NCBI GenBank assembly: GCA_933822405.4
Contig: CAKOGP040000668.1
Span: 333,445 to 397,444, forward strand
Length of the DNA: 64,000 bases
From: Cylindrotheca closterium
Lineage: Eukaryota; Bacillariophyta; Bacillariophyceae; Bacillariales; Bacillariaceae
Reading direction: 5' to 3'
The translations under genes were made by a program, and so were the position numbers. This document shows, piece after piece, positions 9,501-19,953 of the stretch. Below the pieces are notes generated by a model, which did no database searches, was not told where the DNA came from, and saw nothing but the letters and a program-made list of their open reading frames with translations. Numbering within the stretch: position 1 is the first letter of the stretch; the number at the start of each line of letters is the position of its first letter.

Positions 9501-10991
9501 TCACGACACTCGATATTCTTCCAGCACTTGTGATGCCTTCTCCAGTCCATGCTCTTGTACAAAACTAGGTAACCATCCGCGTATCCAGCCATCATCTACA
9601 CCACCAGTCACTCGTGCCTTGCCTTCGTATATTTCAATGTTCCGTCGCTTGTCAGGTCTTGACAGGTATCGTTCTCTCGAACCGACGTAATGATTGATAC
9701 TCAATGGAAACAATCGAACGGCATGAATTTCAGGTTTCAGGGACATTTGGCGACATCCATGTGTCCCACCCTTATCCAAAGGCATGTGCACACTCTTGAT
9801 GCGATGGTTTTGAAAGATTTCATGATCCGCTGGCAGGTGCGACAAGTCCAAGATGGCTTTTTGCAGTCCATTGATAATGTTGGAATAGTCGGCATGGATC
9901 CGCCACCGCAAGGTTTCAAAACGAGCCGCATTCCAATGGTCGGTATCAATCGTGGTTGTGAAATTGATGACACCGCCACGGTGCGTCCAGTCGTCATGAA
10001 TTTGTGCTCCAAACAGGACGGTCGGAATCATAAAGCACGATCGACTTAGACGTTTGGGATACTTTTCAAACAAGTCCATAAGAAACTGAAGTATTGATCC
10101 AGACGTAGGAGTATTTGGAATGTCAATCAACTTGGTTCGATTTGGATTGTCTCGAAGCAATGGATTGATTACAATATATTCGTCAGTATCAATGTGCCCC
10201 ACCCAATGTTGAAAGTCTGGCTGCTGCTTTCCCTTCTTGTCTGTTACACTATGGTTGGGTAGATTCTTCTTGATGACTTCAAAGCAGTGGCTGACAAAGG
10301 TAACTTGTCGGAACCGGTGATTGTTGATGTGAATCAAGTCTTGTTCCACTTGGGATGCATTGCTCGTGTCGGTGTGCCAGATCGATTTGGATTGATCTTG
10401 ATTGACGAACTGCGGAATGAAGGAATCCACTTGATCGTACTTGCCTTGCAGAAAAAAGTCTGGCATGTAATCCTTGTCCGTCCAAACTTCAATGGTCATA
10501 CCAAACAAGTTTCTCCATTTTTCAAAGATTGGTTCCGGTGAGGTTTGGGAGAATGGATCCAACGCTACAATCATATATCGTAGATTGAGTGTGTGATAGT
10601 GATATGCGATCCACTCGTTCAGTATATCATTATCATCCTTGAGCAGTAGGCACAAGGAGAACGTATTGCTATCCAGATTGGGTTTGGAGTTGGATGGAAG
10701 CTTCACAGGTGAATCGGGTCCTGCAGGTTCCGATTGAGCTCCTTTTGTGTGCGGATCTTGATAATTGTCTTTAGGGAATTGTATTTCCTTCTGCTGCGAT
10801 TGCTCGGTAGACTGATGATAAAAAGAGTTGAGACTATTAGTCATGTCGGTTTGGACTTGGGTCCATGTGACTGCAACGATTCTGTATTGAAGACATGCCC
10901 AGAAACTAATGGCAATGGATATTGCAATGAAAGCAGTATTTTTACAGTTCGATTTCCTTGAAGTCTCTCCCTGTTTGGATGATGGGACCAT
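9501..10991 (-). CDS. GT92-like (DUF23) type II membrane glycosyltransferase
   Basis: 496 aa. A short basic cytosolic tail is followed by one membrane anchor at about 16-38 (NTAFIAISIAISFWACL), a Gln/Ser-rich stem, and a catalytic domain from about 110. The domain opens with FSLCLLLKDDNDILNEWIAYHYHTL, the usual start of GT92/GT2-like enzymes (KNExxxLxEWIxYHxxxG). The metal-binding DxD-type motif is in HWVGHIDTDEYIVI near 270, with a late HYVGSRERY block. It probably works in the Golgi, adding sugars (galactose in characterised GT92 members) to glycans; the substrate here is unknown. It is divergent with the PLAC8 gene across 312 bp. The single-exon reading is complete. Confidence 0.75.
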   Translation of the reverse strand: MVPSSKQGETSRKSNCKNTAFIAISIAISFWACLQYRIVAVTWTQVQTDMTNSLNSFYHQSTEQSQQKEIQFPKDNYQDPHTKGAQSEPAGPDSPVKLPSNSKPNLDSNTFSLCLLLKDDNDILNEWIAYHYHTLNLRYMIVALDPFSQTSPEPIFEKWRNLFGMTIEVWTDKDYMPDFFLQGKYDQVDSFIPQFVNQDQSKSIWHTDTSNASQVEQDLIHINNHRFRQVTFVSHCFEVIKKNLPNHSVTDKKGKQQPDFQHWVGHIDTDEYIVINPLLRDNPNRTKLIDIPNTPTSGSILQFLMDLFEKYPKRLSRSCFMIPTVLFGAQIHDDWTHRGGVINFTTTIDTDHWNAARFETLRWRIHADYSNIINGLQKAILDLSHLPADHEIFQNHRIKSVHMPLDKGGTHGCRQMSLKPEIHAVRLFPLSINHYVGSRERYLSRPDKRRNIEIYEGKARVTGGVDDGWIRGWLPSFVQEHGLEKASQVLEEYRVS

Positions 10992-11303
10992 ACTCGTCGT
11001 TCATCTCTTCTCTCAAGGTGTCAAGATGAAATGCGGGGTCTCATCGTCAACATATATCGCATCGCGATCGTCTACACCCCTTTCTCTATTCTCCAGTGCA
11101 GTCGGTCTAGTCGTTTTGCTGGAATCGGCTGGCGCGTGTTGAATTTTCAAACGGATTGGGAAATTGCCTCACAATAATAAAGCAACGGTATTTCAAAAAC
11201 CAAACGATCGAAAGGGACTACCTACCGTTACCGTACCCTCCTACTCAGTATTCAACAGTACCAACAGCCTCACCTTCAATACCTAGAACATTTAAAACCA
11301 AGA
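10992..11303. other. divergent promoter region
   Basis: A 312 bp spacer between the start codons of the GT92-like and PLAC8 genes. I see no coding frame of note and no TACCGGTA copy. Confidence 0.5.
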
Positions 11304-12281
11304 ATGAGCGGTCGAAGAAGCATGGATCATCAAGATGAAGAGGAAGAAGAATTGTTCATTCGAGTGACAGCTCCAGCCACCTTGGAAGAAGGATATTCGT
11401 TTGACGTTTTGGTATCAGGAGAACCATTTACCGTTCATGTTCCTCCTGGGGGAGTAAAGGAAGGAGATGAATTTGATGTTCTTTACGACCGTGCCCCAAG
11501 GTACTTGCGAGAGAGCCATGGCCGGGCAAATTATCATCATGACGAGCAGGAGGAGGAAGCAGGATACGGCAACAACGAAGCAGAAGAAGAGGACGAAGAT
11601 GAAACACATCTCAGCAAAGATGGAAATACGTTGATTGCTGGGAAAGATGAAGATGATACGTATCTTACCAAAGATGGTGATACTTTACCGGCTCGTACGC
11701 TCACTTTGAGTGACGAGGAGGAAGTGGCTGGTGAAGACGACAAGACCATCAAGACTTGGTTTGACGAGGAGACAGGAGCTCCCATTGGACGATGGAGAAC
11801 CAAACTCTGTAGCTGTTGGGATGTGATCACACAGTCAACCTTTTGGATGGCTTGTTGCTGCACTCCTGTCCTTATTGCACAGCTCATTCATCGATTTCAT
11901 TTGACTTGGACTGGTTTGGTAGGGGATGTTGCCGACACCCAGCTGAGTTACAATCGAATTGTTATTGGATTCCTCGTCGCCTTGGGCTTCTGGAAGGTCC
12001 CCGGATTAGGAGACCTGATCATGACCAGCTATTGGGTGTTTGTCGTGGTCTATATTGGCACTCAAGTCCGAGCGCACATGCGCCAAAAATACAAGATTCC
12101 AACCACCTTGCCAACGAGGTGCTTGAAACGTCACGAAGACTGCTGTTGCATGACCTTTTGTGGATGCTGCGCCACGATTCAAATGGCGAGGCATACACAC
12201 GACGATAAAGAATATCCAGGCCACGGTTGCACCACCACTGGATTGGGATTCGATGCTCCCCCTATCATGGCAGACGTTTGA
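11304..12281 (+). CDS. PLAC8-family Cys-rich membrane protein
   Basis: 325 aa. The N-terminal part resembles a small domain seen ahead of PLAC8 in diatom and oomycete proteins (LFIRVTAPATLEEGYSFDV, then FTVHVPPGGVKEGDEFDV), followed by an acidic linker with two similar DDETHLSKDGNTL / DDTYLTKDGDTL segments. The PLAC8 domain spans about 155-312. It has RWRTKLCSCWDV, WMACCCTPVLIAQ in the CC-rich position, two hydrophobic helices, and the closing CCCMTFCGCCATIQMARHT with a final GHGC. Family members act at membranes in metal (cadmium, zinc, calcium) handling or organ-size control; no specific role can be assigned. The two acidic segments suggest an internal duplication. Confidence 0.85.
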   Translation: MSGRRSMDHQDEEEEELFIRVTAPATLEEGYSFDVLVSGEPFTVHVPPGGVKEGDEFDVLYDRAPRYLRESHGRANYHHDEQEEEAGYGNNEAEEEDEDETHLSKDGNTLIAGKDEDDTYLTKDGDTLPARTLTLSDEEEVAGEDDKTIKTWFDEETGAPIGRWRTKLCSCWDVITQSTFWMACCCTPVLIAQLIHRFHLTWTGLVGDVADTQLSYNRIVIGFLVALGFWKVPGLGDLIMTSYWVFVVVYIGTQVRAHMRQKYKIPTTLPTRCLKRHEDCCCMTFCGCCATIQMARHTHDDKEYPGHGCTTTGLGFDAPPIMADV

Positions 12282-12529
12282 GCAATACAAGAATCGAACC
12301 GACATCAGACATTTATCTATCGCACAAATATTTCTGTATATATCCACACTTACACGAGCTATGACTCTAGTTTATTCCAAACTATTGTATGATCACTCCT
12401 TTACAAATTCCTGGTCCAGTACTGGTACCAAGTCCTGCAGGTTCAGGCTGTCAAGCAAATCTGAATATCATGCAATGCTTTCATTTCAAATAGAATGTAT
12501 AGTTTTACAAGATTGTTTTGTGTTTATCT

Positions 12530-13246
12530 CTATTTGTCCCGTAGCATATGGCTAATCTTCTCGTAAATTGCCCGACCACTGGCTTCTCGCCATTGTTCTC
12601 CCTTCTTTTCCCGATACAAGAATCGGCTGCCCCTGGTCTCCATTTGAGAGACAATGTGGCGTACAATAGCTCGCTTCTGGACCTTGTCGTGTTCCGTCTT
12701 GGCCAGACTCTTGTATTCGGCACTGTACATTCGAACTGCTTGCAAAAGATACAAGTTTCCCGGATTGTTACTGGCATGACCCCCGCGGCCGAGTAGGACA
12801 TCGTTTTTGTGGCATTCCACAGCGTAGCCATTGGGGTCCTTGATTTTGGAGAAGGTTCGTCTCTTGGTTCTAACCCTTCGTCCTTTGTAATCAGACTTTT
12901 TGTTCCTTGTAATGATGGTTTGTTCATCACCACTGTTGGGATCCGTAGGAAGATTCTGTTCGTTGCCTCCGAGGAAGCAGCAGTCGAGAGAAGCTGCAAA
13001 GGAAACTAAAGCCTCTTCTCCTTCTCCATCTATCATGGAGTCGATTGGAATTGGATCCAATTCCAAATCATCGTCGTTGTCACGGTAATGGTCCTCAATA
13101 AAGGAAATGGTTGGCGGCAATCCTGTTGTTGTGCCTTGCTCAATTTGAATTTCATCTATTTCTGTTAGTGGGCTAGAAGTATCCATGATGGTATCAGTCA
13201 TAATAAGCATTGGCGTATCGTAGAATGGCGGCATCTTTTGGATCAT
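12530..13246 (-). CDS. DUF6824-domain protein (diatom family, possibly DNA-binding)
   Basis: 238 aa. The first 140 residues are acidic and probably disordered, then comes a basic patch (KGRRVRTKRRTFSK). The C-terminal domain (about 148-237) opens with HKNDVLLGRGGHASNNPGN, the family signature. It continues with YKSLAKTEHDKVQKRAIVRHIV, the GSRFL block, and WREASGRAIYEKISHMLRD. This family is greatly expanded in diatoms and has been thought to be regulatory, but no function is established. Several in-frame Met codons lie near the start; the first (13246) is used because the frame is open from there. Confidence 0.8.
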   Translation of the reverse strand: MIQKMPPFYDTPMLIMTDTIMDTSSPLTEIDEIQIEQGTTTGLPPTISFIEDHYRDNDDDLELDPIPIDSMIDGEGEEALVSFAASLDCCFLGGNEQNLPTDPNSGDEQTIITRNKKSDYKGRRVRTKRRTFSKIKDPNGYAVECHKNDVLLGRGGHASNNPGNLYLLQAVRMYSAEYKSLAKTEHDKVQKRAIVRHIVSQMETRGSRFLYREKKGEQWREASGRAIYEKISHMLRDK

Positions 13247-13768
13247 TTTTGTTATTGTGGTTGATGTGTGAGCGTCTTCGGCGGTCTCATTCGAATTTTA
13301 TGAGATCTCTTGTCTGGCAGATATTCGACCAATATGATTCCAGACGTGCACCCGATCTTGGTAGTTTCGCACATTTTTGTGAGAAACCAGGCAAGAAACC
13401 CTGTAGCCATGAAAAGGGGAATGTTGGATTCTACAGCGATCCTTAGGTTCGGTATCCTAAACACCAAGCGAGTACTCTGGCTTCAGAGTTTAAAACTGGG
13501 CCAAGATCCGAACAGAATTTGAACGCACTTCACGCTATCTTTTGGGGTTGGCATGCATCAATCAACACGACAACCTGACGATGAATGAATGATTGTCAAC
13601 TGAGCATACACTAGAGATCGCATAGATGTTGTGCATACTATCGCCCATGCGGCATCTTGTTCTAGCTCGAACGAATGCTGAACAAGAATCACCAAGGCTG
13701 AAAAATGATTTGTAGCTGTAGGGGTTCCACAATGAATAGATTCTGGGAACATACAGTTATTCAATTGT
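13247..13768. other. intergenic, no gene recognised
   Basis: About 520 bp with short overlapping frames on both strands (13252-13522) that match nothing I know. It includes the presumed promoter of the DUF6824 gene and the 3' flank of the next minus-strand gene. Confidence 0.4.
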
Positions 13769-14524
13769 TTATTCTCTGGTCCAGCGGGCAGGTTCGCCAT
13801 AGTGATTCGTAATACCGCTGTCAACCACCCATCTTTCTGGGCTTGGAGCAGGTGCAGATGCAAAACGACTTGGTTCTCGGTACCCCCAGGGGATGCCATT
13901 GGAATCGTTGCTTTCAAAAATATTACCACTACCACTACCACCACCACCACCCCCAGCGGCAGAACCACATAACAAACACAGCACCAAACCCCAAGGAAAA
14001 GTGACAATGAAGAAAACAATCATTACAACAAGCCAAACGCCACAAACGCGGTTCTCTGGATTGCATAGCCATTTAATGAATATAATGGTCCCAACAATCA
14101 TGCTAGCCATGACAATGAATCCTAAACCTGGAATATCAGAAAATGATCTAGTTGAAGGTGTTGTCGTTGGCTGGGACGGCGAACAAGGAGAATCATCATC
14201 CCAGTTCAGACATGGTTCGATAGAGGAAGAAGGTGCTGTAGTCGCTTCTTCTTCTTCGGTACCAGTGTTGTTTGAATCGGTACTATTCGAATCATCTTGT
14301 AAGGAGGAAGGTGCTGTAGTCCCATCGGTATTGTTCGAATTATCTTCTATGGAGGACGGTGTCGCAGTCACGTTGAAAATGTTCGAATCATCAACAAGAA
14401 GCCGTGCTGGTGGTGTGTTCGGAGTAGAAGTTCCTCGTAGTCTAACAACACCTTCAAGAGCAAATACTGTTTCTCTAGTACACAAAACAAAGAGGAGTAA
14501 GAGTTTTGCCAAGGATTGTTTCAT
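13769..14524 (-). CDS. secreted/membrane protein of unknown function with Ser/Thr/Asn-rich ectodomain
   Basis: 251 aa from ATG 14524; the frame is open from 14566, but MKQSLAKLLLLFVLCTRETV is a good signal peptide start. A low-complexity linker follows with repeated (N/D)S(N/T)(N/S)(T/S)D and TTAPSS units, then a short CLNWDDDSPCSP motif. Two close membrane helices follow (GFIVMASMIVGTIIFIKWL and VWLVVMIVFFIVTFPWGLVL) joined by a CNPENRVC loop. The C-terminus is Gly-rich. I do not recognise the family. Possible N-glycosylation sites are frequent in the linker. It is likely a membrane protein with a glycosylated extracellular stalk. Confidence 0.55.
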   Translation of the reverse strand: MKQSLAKLLLLFVLCTRETVFALEGVVRLRGTSTPNTPPARLLVDDSNIFNVTATPSSIEDNSNNTDGTTAPSSLQDDSNSTDSNNTGTEEEEATTAPSSSIEPCLNWDDDSPCSPSQPTTTPSTRSFSDIPGLGFIVMASMIVGTIIFIKWLCNPENRVCGVWLVVMIVFFIVTFPWGLVLCLLCGSAAGGGGGGSGSGNIFESNDSNGIPWGYREPSRFASAPAPSPERWVVDSGITNHYGEPARWTRE

Positions 14525-15070
14525 GCTGCTGCTTGAGTTGAGATTGTGGCAGCGATCACGCGCCAACAGAAACAGCGTAGAGATATATACAGGTATGTAA
14601 CGCGACTGGACTTGTTGTGAAATGATTCATTCCAGCGCCCAATGGCATCCTCGTACCGTACTATTTATATATGTAGAAATATTTTTTACCTGCCTACTAC
14701 CGGTACTATTATAATATATAAATATTAATACTCGCACCTCTTGTAGTTCACCATTTTCAATTTGACTTCAAATGAATAATAATACAATCAGGAAATTTGC
14801 TAATTGCGAATCAACAAATTTCAAAGTGATATGAATAGATTCTGACAAAAAAGTGCTGCTGTGGTAGGACGGAATGATATCAATCTTACATAATTCTGAG
14901 GTAAGTAGTCAACATATATATACATCGGCAGGATCTACCGGTACATTCGACAGGCAACTGACTCGATGCACAGCTCTTCGATGCAGATATGTGTCTTGAA
15001 TATCCCACAAGTATTCATGCACATGGTTTTTATCGTATAGATACCATACAAAATATTAAAAAATACTACT
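14525..15070. other. AT-rich intergenic region with two TACCGGTA palindromes
   Basis: No coding signal. TACCGGTA lies at 14698-14705 (174 bp upstream of the preceding minus-strand gene's ATG) and at 14936-14943. Confidence 0.5.
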
Positions 15071-16211
15071 TCAGCGGTAGTTTGCTGTTTTAGCTTCTTC
15101 CAAGAAATTCTGGAGGACCATGTTGGCGTCCCTTCGAGTTTGACCCTCCTCGACATTGCGTGCGATACAATCAAAGGATAACTTTTTGGCTTTTCCAAAT
15201 TCCAGGGAACTCACACATAGATCCGCCAAATCTTCGCGACATATGCACGTTCGGGGATACTTGGCAAACATGTTGTCGTCAACATCCAGCTCAAGCTGTT
15301 GCACTCCACCAGGGCCGTCAACTAAACCTCCGGGGTGTAAGATTGTGTAATCCAAGCCACTCTATAAAGTATTATGATAAGGTAAAAGCGGAATGGGTTA
15401 AAGTCATGTCAGTAAATGTGTTGAACAAGAGATACTATATAGTATCATGCATTAGCTTTTCAGCTTCACTTACCTCCACAAGGTACCGTTCCGCTTTCCT
15501 CTTCCAAACTAAAATGTCACCATCACCACTGCCGTCGCTCTTCTTGCCTACATTGTTTAGAAAGTGACTTCGGTCGGTGACGCCCATGGAACTGACCAAG
15601 ACAACATGTTTGACGCCCAATTTCTTGGCCAAGTTGAATTGCTTAATCTGACCGTAGTAGTCGACGATTTCAGGGTATCCATTATGTTTCCACTTGAATT
15701 GCAGACTTTTAAAATCGATTGGCTTTTTCCGTCTGACCAAGTTCAAGGGCGCTAGCATCATGGCCTTTAGTAAAGATCGTTGACTGATGCGTGGTACGGC
15801 AGATGTGCAAACGATCATGGCCTCCAAACCCTCCAAACCAGATGGCAAGTCTTTTTCAAAGTTAGGGCTGGCAATGTCGGAAATAATCATATGCTCCAAT
15901 GGGACATTGATCTCACTTTGCACTAGGCGTCTGGCACTGCCTTCTGTTCGGACCAAGGCTTTTGGTTCGTAGCGAGAATCTTCTTCCAACTTTTTCAGCA
16001 CCAATCGGCCGGTTTGACCTGAAGCACCTGTCACCAAGACTTTCTTTGTATTCGTCACCATGTTTCCAGAAGGATCAAAGGTGAAGGAGCTTGAGGAATT
16101 GATTTGATTGGATACGCATAGTAGAAAAAGAGCAACGCTGAATTGCAAGAATGCTGGCAAAGGTATCCGCCGTTGTTGAACTGACAAGCGAATTGTGGAA
16201 ATCTTCATCAT
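15071..16211 (-). CDS. NmrA-like NAD(P)-binding Rossmann protein, probably plastid- or ER-targeted
   Basis: Two exons: 16211-15474 and 15361-15071. The intron 15473-15362 (112 nt, GTAAGT...TAG) is supported by the smooth join RKAERYLVE then SGLDYTILHPGGLVDGPGG. The product is 342 aa. ATG 16211 starts a basic signal-peptide-like leader (LPAFLQFSVALFLLCVSNQ) followed by SSFTF, an ASAF-like site; the frame is open further upstream. The nucleotide-binding motif VLVTGASGQTGRLV sits near residue 60, and later come HVVLVSSMGVTD and the YTILHPGGL segment. This matches atypical short-chain dehydrogenases like plant NAD(P)-binding Rossmann proteins of the At5g02240 type. The canonical catalytic YxxxK is not evident, so it may be a redox sensor or a reductase on an unknown substrate. 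TACCGGTA lies 249 bp upstream. Confidence 0.8.
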
Positions 16212-16751
16212 TCTTTTCAGGTGTCTGATTTCAATGCATTTGCTTCCGAAAAAAGATCTAATCGAAATAGGAGTAGAGATAGATGCAACTGAAGGCTGTT
16301 TGATAGCTCTCTTCTGCTCCCTGTTCAAGAAAGATATCAAAGACAATGATGAGAAAGTACAACTTCAACTGCAGACCGCAAAGATCCCCCAGAAAATCGA
16401 CAGATGGTGACGGCGGTGCCTCCTCGTTCGAATTCGCCGAAGTGAAGAGTGAAGATACCTACCGGTACCACTGTACGCGCGTGGGGCTGTACGTTATCGA
16501 CAGGTATTCAGTATGCGTGAAGGCGTATCATCAAAATCATCATTACAATAGAGAGACTTTGGAGACAGCTGCACATGCCACTAAGTTAGTCGGAAGGTGT
16601 CAACTATCAAACGTACTGAACGGTACTGTAGGTATTATTTTAAAATATAAGAAAGCTTACAAGAAGCATTTTGACCCATCCTTTTGTTTTATCTTAGAAG
16701 CGCTATTATTAGTTGGCTGCTCTCACAAACTATAGTACTCGCAGCTTTTCC
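16212..16751. other. intergenic with TACCGGTA at 16460-16467
   Basis: The region between the NmrA-like start and the 3' end of the disordered-protein gene. The first ~135 bp could be 5' UTR or an N-terminal extension of the NmrA-like gene. No other gene was seen. Confidence 0.4.
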
Positions 16752-18428
16752 TCATGGACCACTTCGGGTGGGACCCCGACCAGGACCACGCCTTACCGGA
16801 CGGGCTGCTGGTTTCGAGCGATCACCCGATTTCCTCCTCGCCCGATCTTTATCGTCATCGTCAAAGAAGCCGCCGCCATCAGCGGAACGGGTACGAGCAG
16901 GACTTTTTCGGGGACCACGATTTTGCCTCGCTGGATCTCCTCTGGATCCACGAGGAATCTCATCCACCAAGGGACGCTCCGCGGAGCTGGAGCGAGATCT
17001 TCTGGTACCGGGTCTTCGGTCCCGTTGTCCGCCTTTGGGCTTGGGAGATGAAGATGATTGCTTCCTTGGCGATTGCTGTTCTCGGCCTCTGTCGTCGGGT
17101 CTTCGAATCTTTTTGCCGGCGGTTCCACTGGGCTTCTTGACCTGTCTGATACCCGTCTTCTTGTTGTGATCAGATCCTGAGGTGGAGCGCGACTTCGACT
17201 TCGACGTTTTCTTTGCCGTTGGTGGTGCCGCACTCGAACTTCCTTGATCAGAGGATCGTTTCGATTTACCACTGGCGTCAATTGGTTCCAGCCAATCGTC
17301 TCCGTGTCTGATATCTGGTCGACGATTTCGATAGGGTTTATCATTGTCCCATTCCATTTCACTATCCGAACCATCTTCCACCACAATACCCCCTGGATAG
17401 ACGACCCGACCACCAACTTGTGGTGGTGGGCCAAAGGAGACGTCATCATCGTCGTCATATTCAAAGTTTCCGCTGTAGTGATTGTCGTCATGATCTTCTC
17501 CATGCTCATCATGTTTAGGTGGTGCAATGATTTCGACAGAACCAGAAGAATCATCGCCATCGTCATCGTAATCAGAATCGTCAAAATCGCCTCCTCGATG
17601 AGATTCTGTTGGCTCCAAAGAAGACTCGGAAGAGGAAGAGCCTTCTTCAGAAGATGATTCTTCTTCGGAAGACGAATCGTCTGCGACGATTCGCGAAGGT
17701 GGCCGATGATCGCTCGTTTGCTGCTGTTGTCCCCGGCGAATTCGCTCTACCCGGCGAATTTGCTCCGATGGCAAACTCTTGGATGCCGCAATTCCGCGCT
17801 TTTCGGGAGCTGCTCTCCTGATCTTGCGTCCAGCCATACCTGGGCTTGGCATCCCACCTGACACCCCACGATTTGCCATTCCCGCTGATGTCGCACGACC
17901 AGGACTTGCCGAGGGTGGTGGTGGGACTGATGGAGCAGGCGCCGCATTTCCAGTTGGAGTTCGTCGTGCCTTGCGACCAGGAGGTCTAACTGTTCCAGCA
18001 ATTGGAGTAGCAACCTTTCGACTTGCTTTTCGTTGCGATGGAGTTGTTGGGCTGTCTGGGGTAGTTCGTGCTCCTGTCCTTCCCGAATTAGACCGCTCGG
18101 ATGGTGCTCTTCTTCCCTTGCGACCAGGAAGCTCTATCCCCCCACTCTGTACTCGATTTACCCCTCTAGCCGCAGGTTCCCTTCTTCCTTGTCGACGTTG
18201 AGGTAATTCTTCCGTCCCCGCGGAAGGTTTCTTCGCGCCCATGGGAAGACTCTTATTTCTTCCAATACCCCTCACTGGGCCATCACTGCTGCGATTACTG
18301 TTGTTTCTGACTGGATTCTCACCACGGACACTGCCGTTCCTTCTGGGCTCTTCACCGCGATTGCTTCCATTCCTTATTGGCTCCTCGCCAGTGTCCTTTC
18401 GTCGTAAGCGGATCGGTCTGGATGGCAT
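16752..18428 (-). CDS. large intrinsically disordered basic/acidic protein (SR/RG-rich), function unknown
   Basis: 558 aa from ATG 18428; another ATG at 18446 adds six residues. Nearly the whole protein is low complexity. Residues 1-60 carry repeated (N/R)RGEEPxRNGS units. A region of about 60-200 is rich in Arg, Pro and Ala with repeated PGRKxRRxP motifs. Runs of Ser/Glu and Asp follow (SSSEEESSSEEGSSSS, DYDDDGDD), then a Lys/Arg/Ser tail (RRPGTRRSRSSS). No folded domain was recognised. The alternating charge blocks resemble nuclear or RNA-associated disordered proteins, and Ser clusters flanked by Glu would suit casein-kinase-type phosphorylation; both statements are inference. Codon use is normal and the frame is uninterrupted, which supports a real gene. 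Confidence 0.6.
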   Translation of the reverse strand: MPSRPIRLRRKDTGEEPIRNGSNRGEEPRRNGSVRGENPVRNNSNRSSDGPVRGIGRNKSLPMGAKKPSAGTEELPQRRQGRREPAARGVNRVQSGGIELPGRKGRRAPSERSNSGRTGARTTPDSPTTPSQRKASRKVATPIAGTVRPPGRKARRTPTGNAAPAPSVPPPPSASPGRATSAGMANRGVSGGMPSPGMAGRKIRRAAPEKRGIAASKSLPSEQIRRVERIRRGQQQQTSDHRPPSRIVADDSSSEEESSSEEGSSSSESSLEPTESHRGGDFDDSDYDDDGDDSSGSVEIIAPPKHDEHGEDHDDNHYSGNFEYDDDDDVSFGPPPQVGGRVVYPGGIVVEDGSDSEMEWDNDKPYRNRRPDIRHGDDWLEPIDASGKSKRSSDQGSSSAAPPTAKKTSKSKSRSTSGSDHNKKTGIRQVKKPSGTAGKKIRRPDDRGREQQSPRKQSSSSPKPKGGQRDRRPGTRRSRSSSAERPLVDEIPRGSRGDPARQNRGPRKSPARTRSADGGGFFDDDDKDRARRKSGDRSKPAARPVRRGPGRGPTRSGP

Positions 18429-18945
18429 GATGAAAACTCTAGACAACCTTCAATGTTCCAATGACTCCAGATCGTGATTGTGTGTATCCACCAACGCTGA
18501 ATCAACAACCAAGCAGTCTATAGTCCGATTGCAGTTGGAATCAAAGTGATATCGAGAGGGAATGCCTGGTTTCGGTTGAAATCCAGTGACTATGGATGGC
18601 AGTAGTGAAGGATGACCACAACTTTTATCTTCTTAATTCATTATCGTCTCAAGTCATTTGTGATTCAAATTCGTTAAGAAAATGGGTCATTGCGGTCGAA
18701 AAACTTCAATCTGACCCTTTAGAATTACTAGAACGTTCGAATTGTCAGTGAAGGGGACTTTTCAGCATCTTTTGATGACGGGAAAGTGCCGATGAGGAAA
18801 TAGCACTCCAAGTGGAATGCGAAGGGTTAAGCAGAAGAGTGAAGAGTGTCTCTGGTCTCTGTCGACAGACCGACACTCAATCTGAAATCGTCAGACCATC
18901 ATCATCATCGTCAACAGAATTTCCAAAGCAGGATAGAACAATGAA
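18429..18945. other. divergent promoter region, nothing recognised
   Basis: About 517 bp between the starts of the disordered-protein gene and the helicase-associated-domain gene. No coding frame, repeat or TACCGGTA was found. Confidence 0.5.
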
Positions 18946-19953
18946 ATGATACTCAAGCCACCGCTCAACATCACTCAAACAATCAAGGTATTCTGCTTGT
19001 TTCATCTTTCGTTCCAAACAACATGCAAAGCGTTTCATGTCGGTGAAGCTGCTGGCCCAATGAAGCTCTCCAAGCGGGGGCATTGCCACTCCCTGAATCT
19101 TTCAGCAGCCGGCTTCACAATCCTTGACAGTGATTATGGTTATGGCAACGATGATTCTTATGATGATGAATATGCGATAGGATCATCCAGCACGAGCAAC
19201 AATCCAGCATGGGAGATTCAGTTTCAGAATCTAAAGCGCTTCCACCAAGAGCACGGCCATGTAAATGTTCCACAACACCCATCAGAAGAGATTCAACAAA
19301 AGTATCCCAAATTGGCAAGCTTTTGCAAAAATCAGAGGAGTCTCTACAATAAGCATCATAACGGCGACAGTTTCGCAACCACGCCATTGCCACCGATATT
19401 CCAAAGTCGCAAGGAACGACTTCAATCCCTTGGATTCGACTTTGATATTCGACAATCTGTGTGGGATTCCAAATATGACGAAATGTATGCTTTTTGGAAA
19501 AAGCACGGCCATTTCAAGGTGAAAAAGTTGGAACATCCTGATTTATACAGTTGGATGTATTATCAACGACAAAGATACAAATATTCCGACAAGAACTACA
19601 AACCATTGACGGATGAACAAATCGCGCGCTTGGAAAATATCAACTTTTGTTGGAATCCCAAAGAAGAAGAATGGTGGAACAACTTTCATGCTTTGAAGCG
19701 TCATCAAGAGCAACACGGAAATTTGGTAATATCGGATTCCAAACTTCGTCCCTGGAAGAACTCGTTGCGCCGAACCTGCCGGGAATACGTAATGGCTGTC
19801 ACTGTTGATGGAACTACGAAGGATGTACATGTTTCGGGATTGAATGCACGACGCTTGGAGGCCTTGAGAGAGATTCGGTTCTGTTGGTTGCCAAAACATC
19901 ACGGGGTCTTGAGAGAAGTCCCGCCAGATGATATTTTTGATGGATATCAGTAG
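18946..19953 (+). CDS. helicase-associated (HA) domain repeat protein, probably plastid-targeted
   Basis: 335 aa, single exon. The N-terminus has a hydrophobic segment (IKVFCLFHLSFQTTC) followed by KAFHVG, a plausible signal peptide with an ASAF-like site. Three helicase-associated repeats follow. Repeat 1 is WEIQFQNLKRFHQEHGHVNVPQ (about 88-160). Repeat 2 is DEMYAFWKKHGHFKV with LYSWMYYQRQRYKY (about 175-235). Repeat 3 is WWNNFHALKRHQEQHGNLVI (about 245-315). Each has the W...F...HGHxxVP...LxxWxxxQR pattern. This domain occurs alone and in many copies in diatoms, and its function there is unknown; despite the name there is no helicase motor here. Confidence 0.8.
   Translation: MILKPPLNITQTIKVFCLFHLSFQTTCKAFHVGEAAGPMKLSKRGHCHSLNLSAAGFTILDSDYGYGNDDSYDDEYAIGSSSTSNNPAWEIQFQNLKRFHQEHGHVNVPQHPSEEIQQKYPKLASFCKNQRSLYNKHHNGDSFATTPLPPIFQSRKERLQSLGFDFDIRQSVWDSKYDEMYAFWKKHGHFKVKKLEHPDLYSWMYYQRQRYKYSDKNYKPLTDEQIARLENINFCWNPKEEEWWNNFHALKRHQEQHGNLVISDSKLRPWKNSLRRTCREYVMAVTVDGTTKDVHVSGLNARRLEALREIRFCWLPKHHGVLREVPPDDIFDGYQ

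Noticed and set aside
12285..12300. GAATCGAACC, resembling a reverse-complement tRNA T-loop (B box)
   Set aside because: The flanking bases do not form T-stem, anticodon or acceptor stems on either strand.
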